Part shown: in pieces, positions 9,117 to 17,843 of the stretch
Numbering within the stretch: the first letter of the stretch is position 1
Layout of the letters: the number at the start of each line of letters is the position of its first letter
From: Streptomyces sp. NBC_00440
Lineage (GTDB): Bacteria; Actinomycetota; Actinomycetes; Streptomycetales; Streptomycetaceae
DNA length: 64,000 bases
Direction of reading: 5' to 3'
Assembly (NCBI RefSeq): GCF_036014215.1
Contig: NZ_CP107921.1
Coordinates: 6,259,501-6,323,500, forward strand
Notes under the pieces: generated by a model
What the model was told of the DNA's origin: nothing
The model's database searches: none
Seen by the model: only the letters and a program-made list of their open reading frames with translations
Position numbers and translations under genes: made by a program

Positions 9117-9428
9117 GTGAAAAAATAAAATACCCTTCACGTGAGCGCGGTGTCGGGTGTATGAGTGCGGCCGGGACCGAAAGGCAATTCGGTCGATTAC
9201 GGTACCGTCCGCCGGTTGCGTTCCGCGCCGCGGGGGCGGTCGGCTGCGGAGTGCCGCGGCGAGTCCCCGGTCTGTCGGCGCCCGTCGTGCGTCTGTTGCT
9301 GTCCATCGCTTGCCGGTGGCCGTGGGGTGGCCCCCGATCCGGCCACCGATACGCTTCCCGTAGCCTCTTCCGAGCCGGACGGCCTCCGCGGCCGAACGCG
9401 ACACGCTCTGCCGTGAAAGCGGGGCTGA
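9117..9428. other. Non-coding region between lexA and the NrdR boxes
   Basis: A short A+T-rich block (AAAAAATAAAAT near 9120) borders the SOS box. The rest is high G+C without a credible gene; in-frame extensions of nrdR through here have no RBS or conservation signal. I see nothing else in it. Confidence 0.5.
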
Positions 9429-9475
9429 ACCCCAGATCTAGTGGTTGGATTGCAACAGCCACCCAGAAGTTGTGG
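9429..9475 (+). promoter_or_regulatory. Tandem NrdR boxes of the nrdRJ operon
   Basis: Box 1 at 9429-9444 (ACCCCAGATCTAGTGG) matches the NrdR consensus acaCwAtATnTwGtgt well. Box 2 at 9460-9475 (CACCCAGAAGTTGTGG) is weaker. Their starts are 31 bp apart, three helical turns, the spacing typical of NrdR box pairs, so both are probably real. A possible -10 (TATGCT, 9507-9512) lies just downstream, about 75 bp before the nrdR start. Confidence 0.75.
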
Positions 9476-9586
9476 TCCCTGGTCTTTCGCGCCCTGGGTC
9501 ATCGCCTATGCTTGGTGCTGCTTCGAGGGGCTCGTTCCGGGCCCGGCGAGGCTATTCGGTCGTACTGCGAAGGAGGCTCGGAACCC

Positions 9587-10099
9587 ATGCACTGCCCCTT
9601 CTGCAGGCACCCTGACAGCCGCGTTGTCGACAGCCGTACGACGGACGACGGCACGTCGATCCGCAGGCGCCGCCAGTGCCCCGACTGCTCCCGCCGTTTC
9701 ACGACGGTGGAGACAGCATCGCTGATGGTCATCAAGCGCAGCGGAGTGACTGAACCGTTCAGCCGTACGAAGGTCATCTCGGGTGTGCGGAAAGCGTGCC
9801 AGGGTCGGCCGGTCACCGAGGACGCCCTCGCCAAACTCGGCCAGCAGGTCGAGGAGGCGCTGCGCGCCACCGGGGGCGCCGAGCTGACCACTCACGACGT
9901 CGGGCTGGCCATACTCGGGCCGTTGCAGGAACTCGACCTTGTCGCGTACCTGCGCTTCGCGTCCGTCTATCGGGCATTCAATTCGCTCGACGACTTTGAG
10001 GCCGCCATCGCGGAACTCCGCGACGCGCAGCCCCCCGCAGTGGGATGCGAGTGCGGAGGGGCCCCTGTGGCCCCCGTGCCCGCCACTGCCACCGACTGA
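9587..10099 (+). CDS. nrdR: NrdR, transcriptional repressor of ribonucleotide reductase genes
   Basis: Nucleotide-sensing repressor with an N-terminal zinc ribbon (Cys3, Cys6, Cys31, Cys34; HCPFC and QCPDC) and an ATP-cone domain at about 49-139 ([20 protein letters not shown]). 170 aa, slightly longer than E. coli NrdR because of an Ala/Pro tail. The frame is open far upstream, but the ATG at 9587 follows AAGGAGG (9570-9576) and gives the invariant MHCPFC start. It is first gene of an operon with the B12-dependent reductase; the paired NrdR boxes upstream imply autoregulation, as established for Streptomyces nrdRJ. Confidence 0.97.
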   Translation: MHCPFCRHPDSRVVDSRTTDDGTSIRRRRQCPDCSRRFTTVETASLMVIKRSGVTEPFSRTKVISGVRKACQGRPVTEDALAKLGQQVEEALRATGGAELTTHDVGLAILGPLQELDLVAYLRFASVYRAFNSLDDFEAAIAELRDAQPPAVGCECGGAPVAPVPATATD

Positions 10100-10224
10100 C
10101 CCTCCGGGGCCGGCGGACACAGACCTGCCTGCGGTGCTTCCTGCCCCGCAGGTGTCAGACAGACACAGTGCCATGGGAAGAACTGGGCACTTTTGGGCGT
10201 TTTAGCCCGCATATGGGAGGCGGC

Positions 10225-13107
10225 ATGACAGAGACGGCGAGCGGCCCGGCACGAGGTTCCCGCGCGAAGGGGACCAAGGCGGCTGCTAATCGGCAGGGGC
10301 TGCGCAGCGAGCGCATCCACACCACTCCCGGCGTGCATCCGTACGACGAGGTCGTCTGGGAGCGCCGTGATGTCGTCATGACCAACTGGCGCGACGGCTC
10401 GGTCAACTTCGAGCAGCGTGGCGTCGAGTTCCCCGACTTCTGGTCGGTGAACGCGGTCAACATCGTCACCAGCAAGTACTTCCGCGGCGCTGTCGGCGCG
10501 GACAACCGCGAGAACAGCCTCAAGCAGCTCATCGACCGTGTGGTGAGGACGTACCGCAAGGCGGGCGAGGAGAACGGTTACTTCGCCTCCCCGGAGGACG
10601 CCGAGCTCTTCGACCACGAGCTCACGTACGCGCTGCTGCACCAGGTCTTCAGCTTCAACTCGCCGGTCTGGTTCAACGTGGGCACGGCCCAGCCCCAGCA
10701 GGTCAGCGCCTGTTTCATCCTCTCGGTCGACGACTCCATGGAGTCCATCCTCGACTGGTACAAGGAAGAGGGGATGATCTTCAAGGGCGGCTCGGGCGCC
10801 GGTCTCAACCTCTCCCGAATCCGCTCCTCCAAGGAGCTGCTCTCCTCCGGCGGCAACGCGTCCGGCCCGGTCTCGTTCATGCGCGGGGCCGACGCCTCCG
10901 CAGGAACGATCAAGTCCGGTGGCGCCACCCGCCGTGCGGCCAAGATGGTCGTCCTCGATGTCGACCACCCGGACGTCGAGGCCTTCATCGAGACCAAGGT
11001 GAAGGAGGAGGAGAAGATCCGCGCCCTGCGCGACGCGGGCTTCGACATGGACCTGGGCGGCGACGACATCACGTCCGTCCAGTACCAGAACGCCAACAAC
11101 TCGGTCCGTGTGAACGACGAGTTCATGCACGCGGTCGAGGCCGGGTCCCAGTTCGGGCTGCGCTCGCGCATGACCGGCGAGGTCATCGAGAAGGTCGACG
11201 CCAAGGCGCTCTTCCGCAAGATGGCCGAGGCCGCGCACGTCTGTGCCGACCCCGGGATCCAGTACGACGACATCATCAACCGGTGGCACACCTCGCCCGA
11301 GACGGGCCGGATCACCGCGTCCAACCCGTGCAGCGAGTACATGCACCTGGACAACTCGTCGTGCAACCTTGCCTCGCTCAACCTCATGAAGTTCCTGCGC
11401 GACGACGACCAGGGCAACCAGTCGTTCGACGCCGAGCGCTTCGCCAAGGTCGTCGAGCTGGTCATCACCGCGATGGACATCTCGATCTGCTTCGCCGACT
11501 TCCCCACCGAGAAGATCGGCGAGACGACCCGCGCCTTCCGCCAGCTGGGCATCGGCTACGCCAACCTCGGCGCGCTGCTCATGGCGACCGGCCACGCGTA
11601 CGACAGCGACGGCGGCCGCGCCCTGGCCGGCTCCATCACCTCGCTGATGACCGGCACCTCGTACAAGCGCTCCGCCGAGCTCGCCGCGGTCGTCGGCCCG
11701 TACGACGGCTACGCCCGCAACGCCGACGCCCACAAGCGCGTCATGAAGCAGCACGCGGACGCCAACGCGTCGGCCACGCGCACCGACGACCTGGACAGCC
11801 CGGTCTGGGCCGCGGCCACGGAGGCCTGGCAGGACGTCCTGCGCCTCGGTGAGAAGAACGGTTTCCGCAATGCGCAGGCGTCGGTGCTCGCACCGACCGG
11901 CACCATCGGCCTGATGATGGACTGCGACACCACGGGCGTCGAGCCGGACCTGGCCCTGGTCAAGTTCAAGAAGCTCGTCGGCGGCGGATCGATGCAGATC
12001 GTGAACAACACGGTCCCCAAGGCCCTCAAGCGTCTCGGGTACCAGCCGGAGCAGGTCGAGGCGATCGTCGCCCACATCGCCGACCACGGCAATGTCGTCG
12101 ACGCCCCCGGCCTCAAGACGGAGCACTACTCGGTCTTCGACTGCGCCATGGGCGAGCGTTCCATCGCGCCCATGGGCCACGTACGGATGATGGCGGCCGC
12201 CCAGCCGTTCCTCTCCGGTGCCATCTCCAAAACGGTCAACATGCCGGCGTCCAGCACGGTCGAGGACGTCGAGGAGATCTACCTCCAGGGCTGGAAGCTC
12301 GGTACCAAGGCGCTTGCCGTCTACGTCGAGAACTCCAAGGTCGGCCAGCCGCTCTCGGCCAAGTCCAAGTCCGCCGACGAGGCCGAGAAGACGGAGCCGA
12401 AGACCGAGAAGGTCATCGAGTACCGCCCGGTCCGCAAGCGCCTGCCGAAGGGCCGCCCCGGCATCACCACCTCCTTCACGGTGGGCGGCGCCGAGGGGTA
12501 CATGACCGCCAACTCCTACCCGGACGACGGTCTCGGTGAGGTCTTCCTGAAGATGTCCAAGCAGGGGTCGACCCTCGCGGGCATGATGGACGCCTTCTCG
12601 ATCGCGGTCTCGGTCGGTATGCAGTACGGCGTTCCGCTCGAAACGTACGTCTCGAAGTTCACCAACATGCGCTTCGAGCCGGCCGGTATGACGGACGACC
12701 CCGACGTACGGATGGCGCAGTCGATCGTCGACTACATCTTCCGCCGTCTGGCGCTCGACTTCCTGCCCTTCGAGACGCGCTCGGCGCTGGGCATCCACTC
12801 GGCATCGGAGCGTCAGCGCCACCTGGACACCGGGTCGTACGAGCCGGGCGACGACGATGTGGATGTGGAGGGTCTGTCCCAGTCCGCACCGCGCCACGTG
12901 GAGGCTCCGAAGGCGGCCGCACCGCAGCCGGAGGCTGCCGCCGAGGTGCCCGCTCCGAAGCAGGCGCACAACTCGACCGAGCTGATGGAGATCACGCTCG
13001 GCCTGAACGCCGATGCGCCGCTCTGCTTCTCCTGCGGTACGAAGATGCGCCGTGCGGGCAGCTGCTACCTCTGCGAGGGGTGCGGCTCGACCAGCGGCTG
13101 CAGCTGA
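10225..13107 (+). CDS. nrdJ: NrdJ, adenosylcobalamin-dependent (class II) ribonucleoside-diphosphate reductase
   Basis: Oxygen-independent reductase that converts ribonucleotides to deoxyribonucleotides using coenzyme B12. 960 aa from the ATG at 10225, which GGGAGG precedes by four bases. Recognisable blocks are FNSPVWFNVG, FKGGSGAGLNLS, the NPCSEYMHLDNSSCNLASLNL active-site region (near 370-390), the AQASVLAPTGTIGLMMDCDTTG loop (in two parts), and a C-terminal cysteine cluster (CFSCGTK...CYLCEGCG) that acts as thiol relay or zinc site. A Pro/Ala-rich linker precedes that tail. Co-transcription with nrdR and the perfect terminator behind it define a two-gene operon. Streptomyces also carries a class Ia enzyme elsewhere; that is not visible here. 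Confidence 0.97.
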   Translation: MTETASGPARGSRAKGTKAAANRQGLRSERIHTTPGVHPYDEVVWERRDVVMTNWRDGSVNFEQRGVEFPDFWSVNAVNIVTSKYFRGAVGADNRENSLKQLIDRVVRTYRKAGEENGYFASPEDAELFDHELTYALLHQVFSFNSPVWFNVGTAQPQQVSACFILSVDDSMESILDWYKEEGMIFKGGSGAGLNLSRIRSSKELLSSGGNASGPVSFMRGADASAGTIKSGGATRRAAKMVVLDVDHPDVEAFIETKVKEEEKIRALRDAGFDMDLGGDDITSVQYQNANNSVRVNDEFMHAVEAGSQFGLRSRMTGEVIEKVDAKALFRKMAEAAHVCADPGIQYDDIINRWHTSPETGRITASNPCSEYMHLDNSSCNLASLNLMKFLRDDDQGNQSFDAERFAKVVELVITAMDISICFADFPTEKIGETTRAFRQLGIGYANLGALLMATGHAYDSDGGRALAGSITSLMTGTSYKRSAELAAVVGPYDGYARNADAHKRVMKQHADANASATRTDDLDSPVWAAATEAWQDVLRLGEKNGFRNAQASVLAPTGTIGLMMDCDTTGVEPDLALVKFKKLVGGGSMQIVNNTVPKALKRLGYQPEQVEAIVAHIADHGNVVDAPGLKTEHYSVFDCAMGERSIAPMGHVRMMAAAQPFLSGAISKTVNMPASSTVEDVEEIYLQGWKLGTKALAVYVENSKVGQPLSAKSKSADEAEKTEPKTEKVIEYRPVRKRLPKGRPGITTSFTVGGAEGYMTANSYPDDGLGEVFLKMSKQGSTLAGMMDAFSIAVSVGMQYGVPLETYVSKFTNMRFEPAGMTDDPDVRMAQSIVDYIFRRLALDFLPFETRSALGIHSASERQRHLDTGSYEPGDDDVDVEGLSQSAPRHVEAPKAAAPQPEAAAEVPAPKQAHNSTELMEITLGLNADAPLCFSCGTKMRRAGSCYLCEGCGSTSGCS

Positions 13108-13173
13108 CACGGGCTGCGATTGCGGCTGATGCGCCTCTGAGCACCGATGGCCGAGGGCGCTGAACCGCGCTGG

Positions 13174-13209
13174 AGAGGGCGCCGACCACTGGTCGGCGCC
13201 CTCTTTTTC
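13174..13209 (+). terminator. Rho-independent terminator of nrdRJ
   Basis: Perfect 14-bp stem (13174-13187 with 13191-13204), 3-base loop, then TTTTCT. It is one of the strongest terminators in the window. Confidence 0.9.
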
Positions 13210-13408
13210 TTGTTCCGGCTCCCGTGCTCAGGACCGGTGGTGTGCAGTGGTTGGGGCAGGTGAACGGACCGCTGCGGTCGCCCGGTTGACCGGTTTTCCC
13301 AACTATGTGATCGGTATTGGAAACAGCCCGGATGTTTGCGGCAGCTGATCCGGATGTGCTCCGCCGGACCATGACCCGGCGTCACTCTCCTGGCCGTACG
13401 ATGGCGCG

Positions 13409-14014
13409 GTGCTGGTCAAGTGGATTCGCTGCACGGTGACAGACCCCAGAGGGTTCGAACAGGGGCAGCGGAGGTGGGCGGGGCTGCTGGGTGAGCCGGG
13501 ATTCCGGGGGCAGGGGGGCGGCTGGAGCCGCAGTCGGCGGAGTGTGGCGCATGTGTTCGCCTTCTGGGAGAGCCGGCCCTTCTACGACTCGTTCATGGCC
13601 CGGGCGCACGACCGGCTCGCTGCCGCCCAGGCGGGCACGTTCAAGGACATGCAGGCCAAGCTCTTCGAGTACCGCTTCGATGTGAGAACAGGGTTCGAAC
13701 CCCGCTTCGGCGATGCGGACGTGGTCCGGGTCGCGCACTCCCGTGTGCACCCCGAGCGGGCCGAGCACTTCGCGCTGATGCAGGAGAAGGTCTGGAACCC
13801 CGCGATGGCGGGGTCGCCCGGGATGCTGCGCGGAATGTTCGGAGAGGCGCCCGGGGACGAGTTCCTCGTCCTCTCGATGTGGCAGTCCGCGGCCGAGCGC
13901 GGGAAATACCGGCCGGAGCGGATCGAGCGGCTGTCGCTGCGTGCCCAGACCGACGCGGACGTGGCGGCGCTGGCGGGGGACGTCGTACAGCTGGAACCGT
14001 CCTGGACCGTATAG
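13409..14014 (+). CDS. DUF4937/YdbC-like antibiotic-monooxygenase-fold protein
   Basis: A 201-aa soluble protein with two repeated alpha-beta halves: LVKWIRCTV...GWSR...AHVFAFWES at the start, then VVRVAHSRVHPERAEHFALMQE...DEFLVLSMWQS. This is the dimeric ferredoxin-like pattern of the YdbC/DUF4937 group, whose biochemical role is unsettled. Start GTG at 13409 gives MLVKWIRC as in relatives; no strong RBS is visible. It stands alone between the nrdJ terminator and the phosphatase gene. Haem-degrading or quinone-modifying activity, as in some relatives of the fold, cannot be claimed because no specific catalytic residues are recognisable. Confidence 0.7.
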   Translation: MLVKWIRCTVTDPRGFEQGQRRWAGLLGEPGFRGQGGGWSRSRRSVAHVFAFWESRPFYDSFMARAHDRLAAAQAGTFKDMQAKLFEYRFDVRTGFEPRFGDADVVRVAHSRVHPERAEHFALMQEKVWNPAMAGSPGMLRGMFGEAPGDEFLVLSMWQSAAERGKYRPERIERLSLRAQTDADVAALAGDVVQLEPSWTV

Positions 14015-14066
14015 CCGCATGAGGGGCGTCGGCGCACTCGACGGCGATCCGATCTAGTGTTTTGGC

Positions 14067-14726
14067 ATGGCTCGACCACAACGCATCGTTCTTGTCCGGC
14101 ACGGGGAGTCGGAGGGCAACGCTGATGACACGGTGTACGAACGCGAACCCGACCACGCGCTGAAGCTCACCCCGGGCGGGCAGCGCCAGGCGGAGGCGAC
14201 CGGGGCGCGGCTGCGGGAACTCTTCGGCCGGGAACAGGTGAGCACCTATGTCTCGCCCTACCGCCGTACCCACGAGACCTTACGGGCCTTCGGTCTCGAT
14301 CCGGAACAGGTACGGGTCAGGGAAGAGCCCCGGCTGCGTGAACAGGACTGGGGGAACTGGCAGGACCGCGACGACGTGCGTCTGCAGAAGGCGTACCGGG
14401 ACGCCTACGGCCACTTCTTCTACCGGTTCGCGCAGGGGGAGTCCGGGGCCGATGTCTACGATCGCGTCGGCTCGTTCCTGGAGAGCCTCCACCGGAGCTT
14501 CGAGGCTCCTGACCATCCGCCGAACGTCCTGCTGGTCACGCACGGCTTGACGATGCGGCTCTTCTGTATGCGCTGGTTCCACTGGTCGGTCGCGGAGTTC
14601 GAGGCGCTGTCCAACCCGGGGAACGGGGAGTCGCGGACGCTGGTGCTGGGCGAGGACGGCAAGTACACGCTGGACCGGCCGTTCGACCACTGGCGCGTTC
14701 CGGAACCGTACGGCGTCACCGGTTAA
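14067..14726 (+). CDS. Histidine phosphatase family protein (phosphoglycerate-mutase-like)
   Basis: Branch-1 histidine phosphatase. The catalytic RHG is at 11-13 (IVLVRHGESEGN, nucleophile His12), the acid/base region is in DVYDRVGSFLESL, and the second histidine is in LLVTHGLTMRLF near 160. 219 aa, normal for the family. The motif set does not separate sugar-phosphate phosphatase from phosphoglycerate mutase; RHGE without the mutase-specific context favours a general phosphatase. The last codons (EPYGVTG) lie inside a 21-bp duplication that continues past the stop codon. The next gene starts 33 bp downstream and may be co-transcribed. Confidence 0.85.
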   Translation: MARPQRIVLVRHGESEGNADDTVYEREPDHALKLTPGGQRQAEATGARLRELFGREQVSTYVSPYRRTHETLRAFGLDPEQVRVREEPRLREQDWGNWQDRDDVRLQKAYRDAYGHFFYRFAQGESGADVYDRVGSFLESLHRSFEAPDHPPNVLLVTHGLTMRLFCMRWFHWSVAEFEALSNPGNGESRTLVLGEDGKYTLDRPFDHWRVPEPYGVTG

Positions 14727-14746
14727 CGGTACGGCGTCACCGGTTA
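14708..14746 (+). repeat. 21-bp tandem duplication across the phosphatase stop codon
   Basis: GTACGGCGTCACCGGTTA occurs at 14708-14725 and again at 14729-14746, period 21 bp. The first copy ends the phosphatase gene with TAA, the second ends in-phase with TAG. The arrangement looks like a recent slippage duplication that left the protein end unchanged. Confidence 0.9.
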
Positions 14747-14759
14747 GAGTGGAGGTGAG

Positions 14760-15689
14760 ATGACCGCTGACTACGCTTTTCATTCCGTTTCCGGATCTCT
14801 TCCCGATGCTTTCGGACGCGCTCGGGCCAGCCTGCGCGGGCTCTCCGTCGGAGATGCTCTGGGCTCCCAGTTCTTCGTCCCCGACAACTATCCGCTGCTG
14901 GCCCGGCGCGAGCTGCCCGCAGGCCCCTGGCAGTGGACCGACGACACCGAGATGGGCTGTTCGGTGCTGGCGGTGCTGGCCTCGGAGGGCCGGATCGACC
15001 AGGACGTACTCGCCGCTTCCTTCGCCGCGCACCATGACTTCGACCGAGGGTACGGCCCGGCGGTCAACCGGATGCTGCGGCTGGTCAGGGAAGGCGGCGA
15101 CTGGCGGGAACTGGCCAGCGGCCTCTTCAACGGCCAGGGTTCGTGGGGTAACGGCGCCGCGATGCGGATCGCGCCGCTCGGCGCCTGGTACGCGCACGAT
15201 CCGGAGCAGGCCACGCACCAGGCCGAGATCTCCGCGTACACGACACATCAGCACCGTGAGGCGGTGGTGGGGAGCATGGCGGTGGCCGCTGCTGCCGCCC
15301 TGGCCGCGGATCCCGCGGGACCCCCGTCCGCCGCCGACCTGCTGGACGGCGTGATCGCACTCGTCCCGCGCAGCGCCGTGGGTGCGGGGCTGCGCCGGGC
15401 CAAGGACATGCTGGACTACGACGACGCGGGTACGGTCGCCGCGGTGCTGGGGTGCGGTCGGCGGACCAGCGCGCACGACACCGTGCCGTTCGCGCTGTGG
15501 TCGGCCGCGCGGGGCCTCGGCGATTTCGAGCGGACGTTCTGGACGACGGCCCAGGTCGGCGGTGATGTCGACACGACCTGCGCGATCGCGGGGGGCGTCG
15601 TGGCCGCCGGACTGGGCGGTATGCCGCCCGCCGGGTGGCTGGAACGGACCGAGGAACTGCCCGAGTGGACGCCTTCGCGCCTGTCGTGA
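14760..15689 (+). CDS. ADP-ribosylglycohydrolase family protein
   Basis: ADP-ribosylhydrolase (DraG/ARH fold) that would remove ADP-ribose from proteins or hydrolyse ADP-ribose conjugates. The binuclear-metal motifs are present: GDALGSQF (31-38), WTDDTEMG (59-66) and near the C-terminus GGDVDTTCAIAGGV. 309 aa, usual length. GGAGGTGA directly before the ATG at 14760 is a strong ribosome site. It follows a phosphatase gene by 33 bp, so a two-gene unit is possible. The substrate cannot be told; dinitrogenase reductase is unlikely as no nitrogen-fixation genes are nearby. Confidence 0.88.
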   Translation: MTADYAFHSVSGSLPDAFGRARASLRGLSVGDALGSQFFVPDNYPLLARRELPAGPWQWTDDTEMGCSVLAVLASEGRIDQDVLAASFAAHHDFDRGYGPAVNRMLRLVREGGDWRELASGLFNGQGSWGNGAAMRIAPLGAWYAHDPEQATHQAEISAYTTHQHREAVVGSMAVAAAAALAADPAGPPSAADLLDGVIALVPRSAVGAGLRRAKDMLDYDDAGTVAAVLGCGRRTSAHDTVPFALWSAARGLGDFERTFWTTAQVGGDVDTTCAIAGGVVAAGLGGMPPAGWLERTEELPEWTPSRLS

Positions 15690-16220
15690 GGTGAGGGGGC
15701 GCTTCCGGTGGCCCGGATGCGGCCAGGCCCAGCGCTCTCCCCGCGTGGTGTTGATGAGCAGCCCGGACGCGGCCGCGGACTCGTGGCCGGTCATCCCGGA
15801 GACGGTGGTGCGGGCGCGGATCTGTGTCGGCTGGGCCGGGGTCCGCGGCGCACGTTCCACGCCGGAATTTGCACCGCGTGCCGTGCTTCACGAATGTGAT
15901 AATTCTGCGGTGAGGCCCTTCCGTGTGCTGATCATCCAGCGGGCCGCTGAGCCGTTGTCCGGCTCTTCAAATGCATTGCGGGTTGCGGGATTTCGGGTGG
16001 CGGTGGCTGTCCGGACGTGGTGAGTGATCTGGTCTGCGATCGGATCCCAAGGTTGATGATGTTTCGCCTATTTATATGCGCATGCAAATTTATGGACTGT
16101 GGTGTTGCCCGGATGGTCGACGAAGTGAACGTGTCGCCGCTGCGCTGAAGCGGTCGCTGAATTCATGGCCGGTACCGGGGTGTCGCAGGAGGTGTCCGGC
16201 GGCGTACCCTTGCTGGCGCC
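15690..16220. other. 530-bp non-coding gap with an A+T-richer patch
   Basis: No credible gene on either strand. From about 15865 to 16110 base composition drops visibly below the surroundings (e.g. CCTATTTATATGCGCATGC, 16066-16084), with ATG-rich sequence whose only frame runs out of phase into rnhB. In S. coelicolor I recall two genes (a transporter and a regulator) between the corresponding neighbours, so this may be a deletion scar or the rnhB promoter region. Confidence 0.5.
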
Positions 16221-16931
16221 ATGCCGTACGAACCACCCACGCACACCGTCGAGCGCTCACTGCGCGCCACTACGGGTGCCAAGACCGTCGCCGGCGTCGA
16301 CGAGGTCGGACGCGGGGCCTGGGCCGGCCCCGTCACCGTCTGCGCCGCAGTCACCGGACTGCGTCGACCGCCGGCCGGACTCACCGACTCCAAGCTGATC
16401 AGCCCCAAGCGCCGCACGGAGCTGGCGGGGCTGCTGGAGTCGTGGGTCACCGCCTTCGCGCTCGGGCACGCCTCTCCGCTGGAGATCGACGATCTGGGGA
16501 TGACGGCAGCGCTGCGGCTCGCCGCCGGGCGGGCGCTCGAAGCGCTACCGGTCCGCCCGGACGCGGTGATCCTCGACGGCAAGCACGACTATCTCGGTCT
16601 TCCCTGGCGGGTCCGTACGGTGATCAAGGGTGACCAGTCCTGCGTTGCCGTGGCGGCCGCCTCGGTGATCGCCAAGGTGCGCAGGGACGCGATGATGGCC
16701 GAGCTCGCCGCGGAGTCCGACGTGTGCGGGGGCTTCGCCTTCGAAGCCAATGCGGGCTACCCCTCGCCTGTGCACAAAGCGACGCTGGAGGAGCGGGGGC
16801 CCACCCCGTACCACCGGCTCTCCTGGTCCTATCTGGATGGGCTGCCCCAGTGGCGGCACCTGAAGAAGACCCGTCTCCCCGCGGAGGCCGTCGCGTTGGA
16901 AAGCGGGGGCCAACTCGGCTTCGACTTCTGA
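16221..16931 (+). CDS. rnhB: Ribonuclease HII
   Basis: Endonuclease that nicks RNA in RNA:DNA hybrids and at single ribonucleotides in DNA. Family motifs: [16 protein letters not shown] with catalytic Asp27-Glu28, [12 protein letters not shown], the [11 protein letters not shown] acid near residue 114, the [21 protein letters not shown] block, then the [21 protein letters not shown] segment (split at ERG). 236 aa, normal. ATG at 16221 gives [14 protein letters not shown], the expected N-terminus; RBS is not obvious. It is a single gene followed at 97 bp by a hypothetical gene. Confidence 0.96.
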   Translation: MPYEPPTHTVERSLRATTGAKTVAGVDEVGRGAWAGPVTVCAAVTGLRRPPAGLTDSKLISPKRRTELAGLLESWVTAFALGHASPLEIDDLGMTAALRLAAGRALEALPVRPDAVILDGKHDYLGLPWRVRTVIKGDQSCVAVAAASVIAKVRRDAMMAELAAESDVCGGFAFEANAGYPSPVHKATLEERGPTPYHRLSWSYLDGLPQWRHLKKTRLPAEAVALESGGQLGFDF

Positions 16932-17027
16932 ACTTTCAGTGGACCGGCGGAGAAAACTCCGTCCGAATCGCACTGACGTGCCCACCCGGTGGTGCCTCGT
17001 GCGCCGCCGTTTGATAGACATCCATTC

Positions 17028-17690
17028 ATGCCTCTCATCCCCGAGGAGTCTCAGATTCACGAGAGTGCCCAGGGTCCCCGCGTTGTTCCGGCCGCCGGCC
17101 GTACTGCGTCGACCCCTCGCCCCGTACCCGGCCCGCGTCCCGCGGCCGTGCCACGCCCCGCTCGTCCGGGGCCCCGTCCTGCTGCCAGGCCTGCGCCCAC
17201 CACGCCTCCCGCGCAGCGGACATCCTCTTCCCAGCGTGCGGACAACCGGCCGGGCAACCGTCCGGACGCCCGTCCCGAGACCCCTGCGGGAGACTCTTCC
17301 GCGCCGCAGGTCCAGTTGCTCCCCGCTTCGGCGGACGGTGCGCTGGACGCGGCGGAAGAAGCGGTCGACCTGCTGCTCGACACCGGTCGTGCACCGGGTG
17401 ACGTCCTGGTGCTCACCACCGGCGAGCAGCACCCGTGGGCAGCACACGAGTTGTCCTTCGGCGAAGCCGCCTACTGGGCACAGCACGATGCCCGCGAGGA
17501 CGTCTTCTACGCGAGCGCCGACGCAGTGGGCCGGGCGAAGGCCCGTCCCGTCGTGGTGGTCGCGCTCAACGGCGGAACCGACGAATCCGTGGCCCAGGTG
17601 CTGCCTGCGGCCAGGAAGTACGCGGGAGCGCTGCTGATCGTCTGCGGTGACCCGCAGCGCGTCAACGCCGTACTCGGCGCAGGCGTCTGA
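17028..17690 (+). CDS. Hypothetical protein with Pro-rich N-terminus and UvrD-C-like C-terminal domain
   Basis: About 220 aa from the ATG at 17028 (MPLIPEESQIHES). Residues 20-85 are proline/arginine low complexity. The second half (AEEAVDLLLDTGRAPGDVLVLTTGEQHPWA...DVFYASADAVGRAKARPVVVVALNG..., quoted in pieces) looks like the C-terminal 2B/UvrD-C region of superfamily-1 helicases, where a similar segment carries the VSTVHRxKGLE motif. Here that motif has become a non-catalytic ASADAVGRAKARP, and there is no Walker A. The function is unknown; a degenerate helicase-derived scaffold is my inference. It stands alone between rnhB and a convergent hypothetical gene. Confidence 0.65.
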   Translation: MPLIPEESQIHESAQGPRVVPAAGRTASTPRPVPGPRPAAVPRPARPGPRPAARPAPTTPPAQRTSSSQRADNRPGNRPDARPETPAGDSSAPQVQLLPASADGALDAAEEAVDLLLDTGRAPGDVLVLTTGEQHPWAAHELSFGEAAYWAQHDAREDVFYASADAVGRAKARPVVVVALNGGTDESVAQVLPAARKYAGALLIVCGDPQRVNAVLGAGV

Positions 17691-17843
17691 AACGTACGTC
17701 CCCTCCGCCCGGCCCTCTCCCGCAAGGAGCAGGCCGGGCGGAGGCGCGTTCGGTACGGTCGGCCGGCCGCGGGCGTACGCCGTGCGGCACGGTGCGCAAC
17801 GGACTGTGCCGCGGCGGTCGTTGGTTGCGATCGGCGGCCTGGT

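Noticed and set aside
9967..13110. 1047-codon open frame antisense to nrdJ
   Set aside because: Typical mirror frame of a highly G+C-biased gene; composition is Arg/Val/Gly-rich junk while the plus strand encodes a fully recognisable NrdJ.
16076..16633. 185-codon frame through the A+T-rich patch into rnhB
   Set aside because: Most of it is rnhB in the wrong phase and the unique part has no RBS or recognisable sequence.
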